The notes: generated by a model from the sequence alone, not told the origin. A stretch of DNA of 64,000 bases from Zygnema cylindricum (GCA_037447655.1 JBBHKE010000655.1:206816-270815); one strand, 5' to 3'; positions 1-12,700 are shown, counted from the first letter of the stretch. Numbers and translations: made by a program.

Positions 1-203
1 TTCCTCTCCACCACCTGTTTCCTTTCCTCTTCCTCTGCTGGTGTGGTTATCGTTGACCAAGCCGTAAGTACAGTGCTTAAGGCTCCTTACTCCTCTTACT
101 ATGACTTTGGACCCTGAAGTTGTTAAACCGCCGTTTCGTGAAGTAGGATGCGGTAGAGTGACTTCCTGAGCGTACAGGAGTAAACGTCCATCTTTCCCGT
201 AGG

Positions 204-722
204 CTAGAAACCTACCGCTTTGTATACATACGCCTTAACTTTCTGATCAGCCAACTGTTGTTGCTGAATCGTACCACTTCGGTACATCTCTATGAGAGCC
301 ATCCAAAGATCGGATGCCCTTTCTACCTGCAAATGAGGACATGCGAGTCCTTCAGTGAGATGGCGTAGGATGAAGTGCTTTGCCGCCAAATTGTTGAAGT
401 CCCAGGTTTCAGTATCATTCTCCTCATTCCTCGGAATTCGTGACATGAATGCCGAACCAGTTGCTATTGGTGTGGTCGTCTCCTTCTCCTTTCCTTTGTC
501 CACCACCTCTCCTTCTTTTGTTTCCTCCGTTGAAGGTGGATCCTCTTTCCTGGTGAATCTGCTTCCTCCAAACCCTGGAGGAATTCCAAGATTTGATGGA
601 CGCCCCAACCGTCCACTCACTATCCCCCAAAACCTTTTTTCGCATAGAGCTCCTATCATCATACTTTCCCAGTATATCAAGCCTGTTCCATTAAAAATTG
701 GTACCCTAGAAGGTGGGCCCAT
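204..722 (-). pseudogene. Ty1/copia gag fragment (5' part)
   Basis: This reads as the N-terminal part of a copia-type Gag, the structural protein of retrotransposon particles. It starts MGPPSRVPIFNG and is closely similar to the Gag start at 14029-13523 in this window; both share the IPPGF segment and a later helical part with RHLT. Its upstream side (723 rightwards) runs directly into an LTR, as expected for a minus-strand element. Gag appears to continue leftwards beyond the stop at 204 and out of the window, so the piece is partial and probably broken. No protease or polymerase part is visible here. Confidence 0.7.
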
Positions 723-744
723 AACCTATAACTCTGAGACCTCC

Positions 745-1778
745 ATAAGTCCTCAGAGTGGATAGCTTCCAAAAAGCCTCTATGATAATCCTGACCCCTT
801 TGTGTTTCAACAAAAATAACTGCCACCCTCGCAGACAAAAACTCTGACCACCTGCACCCCTATGAAGGTAAGACTCCCCTGAGTCGATAGCAAAAAGAAT
901 ATCTGAATTTGCTCCCCTGAGCAGTAAGTTATGGAGGGTCAAAGTTGACCTTTTGTACAGAAGTTCTCTGGGAGAGAGGATCCTATCTCCTAATTTTTCT
1001 AAGTCTTATCTCTCTCACTGACTCTATCTACTGATGTACGAAACCAATCAGATTTCACCTCCGTACACAAAAGTACAGTCACCGGTGTACTTTATGTACT
1101 GAAATTGTACAACATGGCCTAAATGTCGACACATGTCTTATCCGGATTCCGTGACATAATCTCCGGAGATACCACGATCCAATGTAATTTCGCCACGTGT
1201 CATCCGATGTGGCGATGCCCATAAACCGCCGAATTCTTCTTCCGAGATCTCGGCGCTAATTCTGGCCGTCCGATTAAATTCACATTTGATCGGAGCCGTA
1301 ATAAATAGATGCGCGGTATTTGTTTCGCTTACGAAATCAATGCGCGGTATTGATTTCTTGTCCGTACCGCAATTCGTACTTTTACACTACCGGTTCTATG
1401 TATCCCGTAAACAATTATAGTTAAATGATTTATCCTACGTAATAATGTTTAAATAGATATCAAACTATAAAGTACTTAATACTAATTCTAGACTTAACGG
1501 CTAAGGTTACCGGCTACCGGTAGCTTGCCGGTCGGCAGGTACCAGGTTCAAATCCTGTGGCCGCCGCATATATATTTTTACTTAATAAACCCCAAATATA
1601 TATTTCCGGTAAACCTCAGGATAGCATAGGTAGCCATGGCTCTAGCTTCCTCTCCAATTTCTCAGTGACTGCGACAAGTTTGAGAGTTGGATAGAGAAGT
1701 TAGAGGTAGACTGCCTCGTTTTCTTTCTTATTTCTGACCTAGAAAATACTTAAAAAAAAAAAACCATTAATTTCTACA
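745..1778 (-). repeat. copia LTR, 5' LTR of the left-edge element
   Basis: Directly upstream of the minus-strand gag. Read on the minus strand it begins TGTAGAAATTAATGG at 1778, the same type of start as the copia LTRs ending at 9713 and 16309 (TGTTGAAAT). Blocks shared with the other copia LTRs include the GCCATGGCT segment near 1633, the TAGAAAATA segment near 1740, and a tRNA-like block near 1500. The inner boundary near 745 is approximate because homology with other copies runs on into the gag leader. Confidence 0.65.
1496..1567 (+). other. tRNA-like (Pol III box A/B-like) module inside LTR
   Basis: A perfect box-B motif, GGTTCAAATCC (1544-1554), lies about 40 nt after a GGCTAAGGTTACCGG box-A-like stretch and ends in GCCGCCGCA. 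The 5' side does not pair with this 3' end as an acceptor stem, so I do not call a functional tRNA. The same module sits at matching places in three other copia LTRs here, always antisense to the LTR. Confidence 0.4.
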
Positions 1779-1813
1779 ATTCACCCCCTCCCTATTCGGG
1801 GGATGTTTTACAT

Positions 1814-2874
1814 ATGGTCATTGGATCTACTTGGACAACTCCCCACCAGCCAGAAGGGAAACCGTTTTGTATTGGTAATGATTTAATACTTCTCCAAATG
1901 GATCGAACTGGTGGTTCCACCCGAAAGGAATCTAAAGTTATCGCGGACCCATTCTTGCAGAGGGTGTTGTCCCGATTTGGAGCTCTGGCCGAAGTTCTGA
2001 CTGATTAGGGATTCGAGTTTGCTGGGGAATTTTATAACCTTCTAGAAAAGTGCCTCATTGACCACCGGTTGACCAGCCGAGACCACCCCCAAGCCGATGG
2101 TTTTGCCAAAAGGTGCATACGGAGAGTGAAGCGGTCACTACAGAAATATGCAGTGGAAGAGGATTTATGGGAATGGGATAGATGGGTGCCTTGGATTGCT
2201 ATGGGATATAGATTCAGTAGGCACGCCTCTCCAATTCTTATAGCCCTTACTTCATTCTCTTTGGCCGACATCCCATCCTTCGTGGAGCTGCATCGGCTCA
2301 CGCGGTTGTACTTCCGCAGATGGACAACCGGGGGACTGTGAAGAAGCTGATTGCCGACAAGGCTAAGGTATTTCACCAGAAAATGCCTCTTGCTAGGGGA
2401 AAATTATAGGCTGCTCAGCACAGAGATCGGCTTTGGTATTCTCAACGCACGAGCGCCAATTATTTCCCTCGCCAACGACGATTCATGCCCGGGGATTTCG
2501 TGTATCACATGCAACAGATGAAGGACACTTTGGACATTTCGGCCGGACGAGTGATTCTGAAAGTAGTGGAGGCCTCTAACAAAAGGGTTTTGACCTTGGA
2601 AGGAAAACATGGCCGCAGAATTAAAGATAACCAGATCAATGTGGCTCCTTGCCATCTACGATGGCTAGAGGACGAACCCACTTTCCACCTCACTTACTTT
2701 GTAGATCCACCCCCGTGTTCCTCTACCTGCAATATGTCTTCTTTGCTCGGTTTCTTGTCGGTGTGTGATCACTGTCATCAAGGGTGGCATGACTTCTGCC
2801 TGCTGCCGACATGGGAGTCGTGATCCCAAACCGCAAATCCGTGGTTATGTGGGGACTGCGAATTTGGCGGCTAA
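1814..2874 (+). pseudogene. Ty3/gypsy integrase C-terminal half with PHD-like tail, broken
   Basis: Translated pieces match the gypsy integrase core and C-terminus: RFGALAEVLTD, then TSRDHPQADGFAKRC, then WDRWVPWIAMGYRFSR, and after a frame change SPYFILFGRHPIL. A chromo/SH3-like barrel segment follows (MPGDFVYHMQQ, VLTLEGKHGRRIKDN, NVAPCHL). The tail reads CDHCHQGWHDFCLLP and, after one stop, PWLCGDC, which fits the second half of a PHD zinc finger. Damage seen: a TAG near 2006, a frame change near 2230, a TAG at 2407-2409 and a TGA at 2821 within the finger. No reverse transcriptase or left LTR is visible; the left side abuts the copia LTR ending at 1778. Non-functional. Confidence 0.7.
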
Positions 2875-2930
2875 CTTGTTTTTACCTCTTAGTCACGCAA
2901 GACAAAAAGGGGGGGGGGGGGGGGGGGGGG

Positions 2931-3185
2931 AATTTGGGGGGGTACTGGGTACTTTTTCCTCCTTTCACTCGCTCCCTCATTATTACCCATGCATACACTC
3001 GGGGAAGGAGGGACAAAAAAAGGCATGTTCATGAATCCGTAACTCTATCCGCATTTGGGGTGGATTGCAGGTCTTCTATGCACACCTTCTCGAACATCTC
3101 CTCTAAACCTCCCTGTTTCTAGGACCCAAATGCACTCTATTTTGGGCGGTGGGCCCTTCTCCTATGTTTCCCAGGCACGCTCAAC
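2931..3185. repeat. direct repeat, copy A (about 250 bp)
   Basis: Closely similar to 4384-4633, in the same orientation. Both begin at a run of G followed by GGTAC, share TTTTTCCTCCTTTCACTCGC and CATCTCCTCTAAAC, and end in CACGCTCRACA. The long G run in front (from about 2910) resembles a polypurine tract, so these could be LTRs of the broken gypsy element, but clear TG ends are not visible. Confidence 0.6.
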
Positions 3186-4383
3186 AGTTATTAGGCTCGT
3201 GTGCGTTTCCGGCACACCTTTATATTACGAAGGATTCCAAACCTCTTTTCCACCGGTACGGTCCTCAAAGTACGGAAGAGTGAGTGCACCTCGCTAAACA
3301 AAATCCCTCTATTTACCAAATTGAACAGAACACACTTTTTTTCGCGTCGAACAGAGGTCGGACGATCGAGTTAATTCGCTTTAAAGATTTCCATTCTGTT
3401 ACATGCTACCAGTTTCCACCTGTCTTTGTGGGGGGTACATTGTGGAACGCCACGTAACTCTAGGGATAGACCTGTAGATTTTGCTGTTAGCTATCAGTAG
3501 GATGTTAGTTTAGGTCCACCAGACGGGCAAAGCATTTATTACTTTGGGTCAAAGTTAGGCGTTTCACGTCAATTCAAGACATTGTGGCTCATGAGTGTAT
3601 CATAGGAGGACATTTGGCTTCAAATCCAGTCGAAGCTAGTCGCCTAACTTTTTGCCCTAAGTGTAGTACAGCCTGTTTAGTCTTATGTCTGTACGATAAC
3701 AATTTATGGCCGATGATTGGCTTCTGGTATTGTTTTGACTTGGCACTTGTAGTAGGACAAACTTGGCTGGTATAAGGACACTTGGGGCCGAAGGAGACAA
3801 GTTGATTTTTTAGAACTGTCTCCTGAGAAAACCCCCAAAGAAATACAATCTATCTTTCTGTTGGAGAACTGTTGCATTATGTCGTGAACTCTATTGCCAT
3901 CTTTATTTTGGATTGTCTTTTGTGGAAATCGTAGCTCGGGTGGGTGGTTAGCACTATCCTCTCTTTGGGCGGTTTGGACTTTTGCTATTTGAAACTTAGA
4001 AGAGTCTGATCAGATCCGTACGGTCGAACCGAGGGTTGAGGGAGAATCATATCAGTCTTGGGGGCAATTTGGAGAGGTTTCTTCTTCTAAGTTTGTCTGC
4101 ATTGCACTCTGGGGTATATAAGCTTGCTTCACCATTTTCATTTATTTCTTTTTTTATTTCTATTTTCTGGGGCAAGGTGATATTGTTTAATCTGAAAGAG
4201 TTGATATTTATTATTTCTATATTTCTGCGTGGGAGTTATTTGCCCACTGTTGTGATAGTTTTTGGTTTCTGTCCAGAGTTTTGTAGGCTGGATCGGATAA
4301 CTAGCATTCCCTTTCCATCGTTTGAATAGTATTCACGAGTGTAGCATTTGGTGGGCTTCCGGCGGATAAGCACATGGGGAAAT
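3186..4383. other. spacer between direct repeats, no gene recognised
   Basis: I see no convincing coding region or RNA gene. The longest open frames are under 100 codons and have no recognisable domains. The stretch lies between the two copies of the 250-bp direct repeat and may be decayed retrotransposon sequence. Confidence 0.4.
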
Positions 4384-4633
4384 CAGGGGGGGGGTACGAG
4401 GTACTTTTTCCTCCTTTCACTCGCTCCCTCATTATTACCCATGCATACACCCGTGGAAGGAGGGACAGAAAAGGGCATGTTCATGAATCCGGAACCGCAT
4501 CCGCAATTGGGGTGGATTACAGGTCTTCTATGCACACCTTCTCGAACATCTCCTCTAAACTCCTCGTTTCCAGGACCCTAATGCACTCTATTTCGAGCGG
4601 TGGGCCCTTCTCCTATGTTTCCCAGGCACGCTC
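4384..4633. repeat. direct repeat, copy B (about 250 bp)
   Basis: Second copy of the repeat at 2931-3185, about 1.45 kb downstream and in the same orientation. Homology stops abruptly after GCTCGACA. The flanks differ between the copies. Confidence 0.6.
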
Positions 4634-4687
4634 GACACTTCCAAAACCCAATTTGCTACTAGTCGTTATCTAAACAGTGAAACAATA

Positions 4688-5567
4688 TTTCTTAATGCGT
4701 TAAACTACAACTATATGTGTTCCAGATATTTACAGAATAGTAGCCGTACAACTAATGTTGGTGTCGCTTAGTCGTCATCGGTCATGAGAGTCCACCAGAC
4801 TGTTGTCTTGAAGTACAGAGCACCTAAGTACGTACAGTGTGCTTAGTCACTTGTGGTCCCTCCTCGAATCTCGTCTGTTGACAGGTTTCGTATCAACGAT
4901 TCATTCTTGTTCCGTACAGAACATATCTCCTAGATATCTGCTTTCGACTCCGTCTGTCCAATTTTGAGAGTCGGCTTGTTCGATGGTCGACATGTGTAAG
5001 CTGGTGTCGGTCTCTTTCCGAAATACTTGCATAGGCTTCAAATGACGACACGTGTCCTTGTAGAAGTACAGTACACTTTGTTGTCCTTGTGCTACTGTAA
5101 CACTAATAAAGGTAAGTATTAAAACTGACTTAGACAAAAAATTGATATCGTACCATCCAAATCCTGGCTGTACCGAAACCCCGTACTTCGTCATAAATGC
5201 CGCCAATCAAAATTGAAGAACACCTTTACAAAATAGATTCTCTATACCATCGCGTAATTTCCATAATTGCCTCCCGTCACATTAGGTATCGTACAGCCGG
5301 CGTACACTTTAAACCATTTCGAATATACATCATTAGATCGCTTCGCGATCCGCCGTCCATTTCTCCAACACATTCAAGAATTATGTGCGTTGGTTCGCGT
5401 CACTTATTTATGATTTACGTACGTTTACAAACAATTTATTAACGTTCACTCCCCCATTCTATGAAATCATTCGAACCTCCACATTACATGAGGTAATTAT
5501 TTACGCACAAAATGTCGCGTGCGCACCAAATTTTGCGTATGCACAAACTAAATCTTCAAAAACAACA
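4688..5567. repeat. partial LTR, same family as the solo LTR at 14941-16239
   Basis: Collinear with about 15620-16239: shared blocks include ATCGTACAGCC, GATCGCTTCGCGATCCGCC (near 5337 and 16051), ACTCCCCC, and an end reading AAACAACA (compare AAACCAACA at the solo LTR end). The 5' part of the LTR is missing. Just after 5567 a copia protease segment starts without its gag, so this LTR interrupts or replaces the front of that copia element. Confidence 0.6.
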
Positions 5568-8500
5568 ATCTATAGTGACACTATCTGATGTGTTGTTTAT
5601 TCTAGAGTTAAACAAAAACCTCATCTCAATGTCTATGCTAGATGATAAGGGTTTTAAGACTAACACTAGAAAGGGAACCTTTACTCCTACCTTTGAGGAA
5701 GAAGTTTATTTCACTGTTGAAAAAGGTAGCTAAGGGATGTTTAGGCTGATTTGAAGCAATAAAAAGAAAATGTTTTACTCTGTTGGTGTTCATGATATTA
5801 TGTTGTGGCATAAGAGGCTTGGACATGTGCATTTAGATAAGTTGAAAGAAATATAAAAGATAGAAATAGTGGAAGGAATTCAGTTATAAGAAAGTGAAAA
5901 CCTAACTGACTATATTGGTTGTGCTCAGGGAAAGGCACATTAGTTACCCTTCCCAAAGGTATCCACTTATAAAAGAGAAAAGGTTTTAGACTTTGTACAC
6001 ACTGATATTTGGGGACTAGCCAATGTGCTTTCACTCGAGGGTAAGAGGTTTATGATGACAATCAGTGACGATTAGTCTCAGTATTCCAGAGTGTATTTTC
6101 TGAAAAATAAATCAGCGGCCTAACAGATTTTTAAAGAATATAAAGCGTGGAGTGAGAAACTTCATGAAATCACTATTAAGAGAGTAAGAATTGATAATGG
6201 GGGAGAGTATACCTCCAATCAGTTTGAGGAATTTTTGAGAGAAGATGGAGTGCAACACTAAAAGCCAGTATATGAAAATCCTGAGCAGAATGGTGTAGTT
6301 GAGAGGTTAAATAGAACACTAAGTGAGAGTGCCAAGAGTACGCTATTTGATAAGAAGATAAGAAAGAGAATTTGGGCCGAAGCAATGAACTGTGCAAATT
6401 ATCTAAAGAATATAATTCTTACTTTAGTAGTTAAAGGCCAAACACCTTATGAGAGATGGACCGACCGAAAACCAGATGTTTCACTGTTAAAGGTTTTCAT
6501 TAGTTAATTGTTCAATCTAGACATTGATCGATCAAATTGGAAGTTAGATCCAAAAAGAAAACCATGATATCTGCTAGGATATGATAAAGACGTAAAAAAA
6601 AATAGAGTGTATGATCTCAAGAGAGAAGATAAAATCCTAGTGAAGCATCTAGTGGTTATAGATTAAGGGAAATCTATAGATCCCTTTAACCATACAAAGA
6701 CAGTCAAAATCAGATTTGAGTCAGAAAAATCTGATGACTCTGAGCTTCCTAACTATCTAGGTTTCCGAGAAGATGATAATCTTCCAGGTACAGATTAGAT
6801 CGAGAAAAACTCAACCGTGGAAACCCTAGTATCAACTACAACCGAAGCGGAAGACGTGGTGGAAATAGACTTGGAATTGAGGGATAGAGGAGAAGTCGAA
6901 ACTGTTTCGAAGAATCCCCAGGAGCCATCTATTCCAACAACAAAGTTTGATGGAGGTAGAAAAAGCAATAAAAGACTGCAAGAGAGACAAGTTAACAACA
7001 AGGTAACCAAATTGTCTCACCCTGATGAACCTCAAACTTATAATGAGACAATGGATTCTCTTGAGAGGAACCAGTGGAACACAACCATTAATGAGGAGAT
7101 GGCTTCAATTATGGCGGCCGATACATGGGAATTGGTGGACTGTCCTCCTCACAGGAAGCCAATCAGGTGTAAGTGGATATTTAATTTGAAACTCAACGCG
7201 GATAACACCATTGAGCGCTACAAGGCTCGGTTAGTGGCGAAAGGATTTACCCAGAAAGACGGAATTGACTACAAGGAATTGACATTTGCCCAGATCGTCA
7301 AGTTTCCCTCCGTCCGGATAGGTCTCTGTGTGGCAGCAGAAGAAGACATGGAACTACATCAAATGGACATCAAGACGGCTTTCCTAAATGAAGAGTTCGA
7401 AGAGGAGATTTTCATGCAACAGCCTGGAATATTTGTGGAGCAAGAGGAGGAAAGCAAGGTATGCCGATTGATCAAATATTTGTATGAATAAAACAGGCGC
7501 CCCAGCAATCGAATAATAAGCTCGATGAGTTTGTTATAGGTTTCATATATGTTTGAATCAGCTCAGATCACTCAATTTATTTGTTTGAAGTTGAGGAAGG
7601 AATTATCTTCATTGCAATTTATGTTGATGATTTGCTTGTTTTTAACAAATATTTGAATAAAATTGATAAGTTGAAAACGAACCTAAAAGGTAGATTTAAA
7701 AGGAACGATATAGGAGAAGCAAGGTATATTTTGGGAATTCAAGTAAAGAGAGATAGAGATAGAAAGATAATAAGATTAACTCAGGAGGCCATTAGAACCA
7801 TGTTAGAAAGATTCCAATTAGAGAAGGCTAATAGTTGTACCACTCCAATAGAATTAAAGAAGTGAAGTGAGGGGAATGTGGAAGAGGGAGTTATAATCTT
7901 CAATGATGAGTTAGGCCATGAAGAGGAAAAAATTATGCAGAAAATTCCTCGTAGACAAGTAGTGGGCAGCCTAATCTATTTTATGAATTGAACCCGACCA
8001 AATATAGCCGCAACTGTGAGAGTACTAAGTAGGAGTCTGAATGCTCCCACTAAGAAAAATTGGGAGGTAGCTAAGAGAGTCCTTAGATATTTTATACGGA
8101 CTAGAGATCTATGGTTGCATTTGGGTGGGAACAATAGTGACATCACCACTTGGAGTGATGCCGGCCATGGGGATGCTCATATGAGGAGATGCACATCTGG
8201 GTATGTATTATATGTGGGTGATAAGCTTGCTAGTGGAGCAGCAAGCAACAAAAGGTTATTGCTTAGTGCACCATGGAGGTTGAGTAGATGGCCTCTTGCT
8301 CTGCTGTAAATGAATTAATGTGGGTCAAGTCCTTGTTTGGTGAGCTTGGTTATCTTAAGATTGGTGTCCAAAAAATGTTTTGTGATAATCAAGCTGCCAT
8401 TTCCATACTTGCCAATCCTAAATATCACTTTAAAGCTAAACATATATACATAAGACTTAGCTTCATTAGGGAGAAGGTAGAAGACAAAATAATCAATTTA

Positions 8501-8623
8501 GAGTATAGACCAAATAGTGAATGGTACTAGATATGATGACCAAACCTGTGTTTTCTCCTACACTAATTTTATGCAGTGAGAAGTGTGGTCTTGAATTGAA
8601 GAGTGACTAGAAAATAAGGGGAG
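5568..8623 (+). pseudogene. Ty1/copia pol, 5'-truncated and broken
   Basis: In order: end of the protease region (LSDVLFILELNKNLISMSML), GAG-pre-integrase and integrase (5780-6700, in several frames), reverse transcriptase N-terminal half (6817-7490, with CKWIFNLKLN, YKARLVAKGFTQ and HQMDIKTAFLNEEFEEEIFM), palm with an intact YVDD box (7620-7631) followed by LLVFNK, and RNase H (8016-8530, ending with CDNQAAISI and KAKHIYIRLSF). Stops and frame changes separate these blocks, for example TAA at 7488-7490. Gag and the protease active site are absent because the front is replaced by the LTR ending at 5567. The 3' end is followed by a polypurine tract (AGAAAATAAGGGGAG) and an LTR start. Confidence 0.8.
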
Positions 8624-8717
8624 TGTAGAAATTGAAGGTTATTTTAGAATTTTCTAGGTTGAAACTTGTAAAAAAATAATGAAGAAAAGAAGAAGAGGGA
8701 GTGTGCCTCTGACTCCT
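8624..8717 (+). repeat. truncated 3' LTR of the plus-strand copia element
   Basis: It starts TGTAGAAATTGAAGG right after the polypurine tract AATAAGGGGAG, as a copia 3' LTR should. After about 94 bp the sequence switches to the opposite-strand gag leader (TGTAATTCTATGTCC) and LTR of the neighbouring minus-strand copy. Confidence 0.6.
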
Positions 8718-9713
8718 TGTAATTCTATGTCCCCTATTGGTCAACAAAATTTAAGCAGCCTCTAGATAGTTTTTGACTAACCCTTCTTCAACTGTGACCG
8801 CTGGAACCGAAGCAGGCTAATAGAAAATATGATAACACCCTTGTGCAGTCTGGAATCCCTAGAGTCAGCAGCAAGAAGAATCACTGAAAACGCCCAACCA
8901 GACGATTAATTATCACGTGGCAAAGATGCCAATGTTTATACAAGCTCATTAGGAGAGAGGCGGCTACCTCCTCAATCCTCTAAGTCATAAACCCCTCTCA
9001 CAACCCCTATCTATTGATGTACAAACCAATCAGAGAACTGTACAGTACAGAAAGGTACTATGGCCAATGTCCTTTCTGTACGGCTTGAGTATGACAAGGC
9101 CATAGAGTAGACGTCTGTCTCCTCTAGACTTGTTCCCATGCTTCATGGGATTCTCGCTTTCTAATTTTATCGTGCCACGCGGTGCTTGGTCATGTCACAC
9201 TTGAAAACCGCCAAAGCGGCCATTCCGGGGTCTCGGCGATGATGTGTGTCGTCGAATCTTAACCGGCTTTTAGTATTAGCCATTAAAACAAATGGCCTAT
9301 ACATTTGTTTTGTGCGGGTCTTTCTTTGCACTATATTACACTGAGTCTCTATGCTTGTTATCTCTAATTGCGTTAATCGAATTAAGGTCCTTCAGCAATG
9401 TTTAAATAATAATCAAACCCTGTATACTCTAACAAACTTCTACGATAGACCGGTTAGAGCTGACGGCTATGCCTAGCTTTGCCATTTGAAGGTTCGAGTC
9501 CTTGTAGACTCTACCTTTTTGTTAAGAGTGACTTATGTCACTCTACAGTCCTGCCTATATAGCTAAGGCAGCCATGGCTCCACCACTCTCTCTCACCTTC
9601 AGTGACAACAACAAGTATGGGGGCTAGAGAGAGGAGGTGGAGGCAGACTGCCTACGCTTTTACTTAATCTATTCAGACCTAGAAAATGCCCTCTAAATCT
9701 TTTAATTTCAACA
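8718..9713 (-). repeat. copia LTR, 3' LTR of the minus-strand element
   Basis: Collinear with 14013-14940 plus 16240-16309. On the minus strand it begins TGTTGAAATTAAAAG at 9713, directly after the polypurine tract AAATAAGGGGAG (9714-9727). Its far end (8718-8740) still matches the first bases of gag of the related copy (TGTAATTCTRTGTCCCC), which a true 3' LTR should not carry. This points to recombination between elements. Confidence 0.7.
9450..9511 (+). other. tRNA-like module inside copia LTR
   Basis: Box-B-like GGTTCGAGTCC (9491-9501) lies about 35-40 nt after GGTTAGAGCTGACGG. It sits at the same place in the LTR as the modules at 1496, 14741 and 17131. It is not predicted to fold as a full tRNA. 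Confidence 0.35.
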
Positions 9714-9728
9714 CTCCCCTTATTTTCT
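9714..9728 (-). other. polypurine tract of the minus-strand copia
   Basis: On the minus strand it reads AGAAAATAAGGGGAG and directly precedes the LTR start TGTTGAAAT. The plus-strand copia has the same tract before 8624. Confidence 0.6.
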
Positions 9729-12700
9729 AGTCTAATTTCATTTTCTCTCTTAGTCCACAATTTTCTCTACAATATTTTAACTTGGGAGATGGCACAGGTT
9801 TGGTCATCATATTAGCCACCATTTTCCTATCAACTCTATACACAAGATTCACAATTTTGTTTTCAACCTTTTCCCTCACAAAACTCAATCTTATGCCTAT
9901 ATACTTAGCCTTAAAGTGATGTTTTGGATTGGCAGCAATTGCAATGGTAGCTTGATTATCACAGAACACTTCATGCACCCCCTCCTTTATATACCCCAGT
10001 TCTTGTAACAAAGATTTGACCCACATCAATTCTTTCACAGCAGAGCAACAGGCCATATACTCAGCCTCCATAGTGGATTGAGCAACCACCTTTTGTTGCT
10101 TGCCACTCTAACAGCAAACACCTTCTCCCATATATAACACATACCTAGAAAAGCATCTTCTCATAGGTGCATCTCCATAACTGACATCACTCCAAATAGT
10201 GATGTCAGTGTGCTCCCCTCCCAAATGCAACCATAAACCCTTTGTTCTCACCAAATATCTGATGACTCTCTTGGGTGCCTCTCAGTCTCTCTTCTTAGGA
10301 TCATTAAGACTCCTACTGAGGAATCCAATTGCTGCGGCTATGTCCGATCTATTACATTGATAAGATAGATTAAGCTTCATACAACCTGCGTGGAAGAAAT
10401 AGACTTCATAAACTGTCTCTCTTTTGGACTCATCTGATCGTCTAAGATTATCACTCCTCCTTCTACACTCCCATCACTTACTTTGTTCAAGTCGATGGGA
10501 GTGGTACAACTTTTTACCTTTTCCCTCTGGAATTTCTCAAGCATATTCCTTATAGCCTTTTCTTAGTAAGTCTGATAATCCTTTTCCCTCTATCTCTTTC
10601 CATTTAAATTCCCAGAATATATTTTGTTTCCCCTAAATCCTTCATGTCAAATCTGCTTCTAAGATCTTTCTTTTACTTATTGATATTTTCCATGGACTTA
10701 TCCTCATACATATTAATAAATTGGTAAGAGCCGATCCGAATATATCCCAGACCGGTGAGAAACTCATCTAGTTTCTTATTCCATTGTCTAGGAGCCTGCT
10801 TTAGTCCATTTAAAGACTTAATGAGTCTGCAGACATTGCTCTCCTCTCCTTCCTCTACAAACCCCTCTGGTTGTCGCATGAAGATTTCTTCCTCTAGCTC
10901 ACCATTGAGGAAGGCGATCTTAATATCCATCTGATGTATTTCCATATCTTTCACTGCTGCTAGACTCAGGAGAATTCTTAGTGATGGGAACCGAAACACC
11001 GGAGGAAAAGTCTCTTCATAATCTATCCCCTCCTTTTGGGTGAACCCCTTTGCTACCTAACGAGCCTTATATCTCTCAATGGTAATATCTTGGTTCAGTT
11101 TCAGTGTAAACACCCATTTGCACCCAATCGGTTTTCTGTTCGAAGGACAGTCCATCATCTCCCAAGTATTTGTTTCTATGATGGAGGCCATCTTATCATT
11201 TATGGCTTTAACCCATGTGTCTTTCTCTCGACTGTTCATTGCCTCTGAGTATGACTGAGGCTCATTAGGATGAGACAGCTTAGCTAGCTTGTGAGGAGCA
11301 TGCTTTTCTGTAGAATTTTGCTGCTTCTTCGTCCTTCTAAAAGTCCGAAGCTCAAATGTAGGGAAGTCTCCGGTTCCTCCTCACCATCTCATCGGCTCCC
11401 CTATCTATTGAAGTCAGTTTTGTTTCCTCCTCTTCAGTCTCCTCGGAGTGTATAAGAATATGAGGAGATTCCAGTGAATCTCTCTTATTTTGGATCTCCC
11501 TTGAATCTGCAATGACGTTTTTCCTTATGTCCCCTCCGGAGAGATCTGAGTTCTCCTCACTCTCAGACTCAAAAGTGATTCTTATTTTCTTGGTATATTT
11601 GAAGGGATCAAAAGACCTCCCTTCATCCATGACAACTAGGTGCTTTACCAGAATGATATCTTGTTTAGCTAAGTCATAGACTCTATATCCTTTAACATCT
11701 TGATCATATCCCTTAAAAATACCCTGGTTTCCCTTTAGCATCTAGTTTCCAGTTTTTCCTATCAATGTCAAGGTTGTGAACTTGACTGCCGAATACTTTA
11801 AGGTGAAGAATTTCTGGTTTCCTTCCAACCCATCTCTCATAAGGTGTATTTTTTTTTACGGCCGTAGTAAAGACTGTATTCTTAATGTAGTTAGCACAGC
11901 TCATGACTTCTGCCCAAAACCTTTTTCCTATCTTCTTATCTACTTACATACTCGGTACTCTATCTCATACAGTCCGGTTTAACCTCTCAGCTACCCCATT
12001 TTGTTCTAGGTTTTTTGGTACAATTTTCTGATGTTGAACTCCCTCATCCCTTAAGTATTCCTAAAACTGGTTAGAGGTATATTCTCCCCCATTATCACTT
12101 CTTATTTTTTTAATGAGGTTTAAGTGCAATTTCTCACTCCATGCTCTATATTATTTGTAGTAGGTTGGTGTTTCGGACTTTCTTTTTAGAAAGTAGACTC
12201 TAGAGTATCAAGACCAGCCATCAGTGATTGTCAACATAAACCTCTTCCCTCCGACTGAAGGTACTTTTGCCGATTCCCAAATATCTGTGTGGACCAGATC
12301 TAGTACTTTCTCACCCCTATATGTGGCACTTTTGGGGAAGGGTAGTCTGTGAGCCTTACCTTAAGCACAGCCACTACAATCATCCATCATTTAATTATCC
12401 TCAAATTGAATTTCGTCAACTACACCAAGCTTCTTCATTTCCCTCAGCCTTTAAAATGCACATGCCCCAACCTCTTTTGCCACATTATCAAGTTTGGGAC
12501 ACCAACATAATAAGCATTTTTCTTTTCATTAATCAGGTTAAGTTTAAACATTCCTTGGCTACCCTTATTTGCTGTCAAGTAGACTTCATCCCTATACTAA
12601 GCTGTGAAGACTCCTTTTTTAGTGAATGAATCAAACTCCTTAACATCTAACACAAAGGTATAGACAAGATTTTTACTCATCTGAGGAATGTAAAGTACAT

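Noticed and set aside
1496-1567. A functional tRNA gene
   Set aside because: Box A and B are present but the acceptor and anticodon stems do not pair convincingly, and the sequence is part of a repeated LTR.
2931-4633. A complete small LTR element bounded by the two 250-bp direct repeats
   Set aside because: The repeats end alike, but no TG start, primer site, target duplication or coding interior could be identified.
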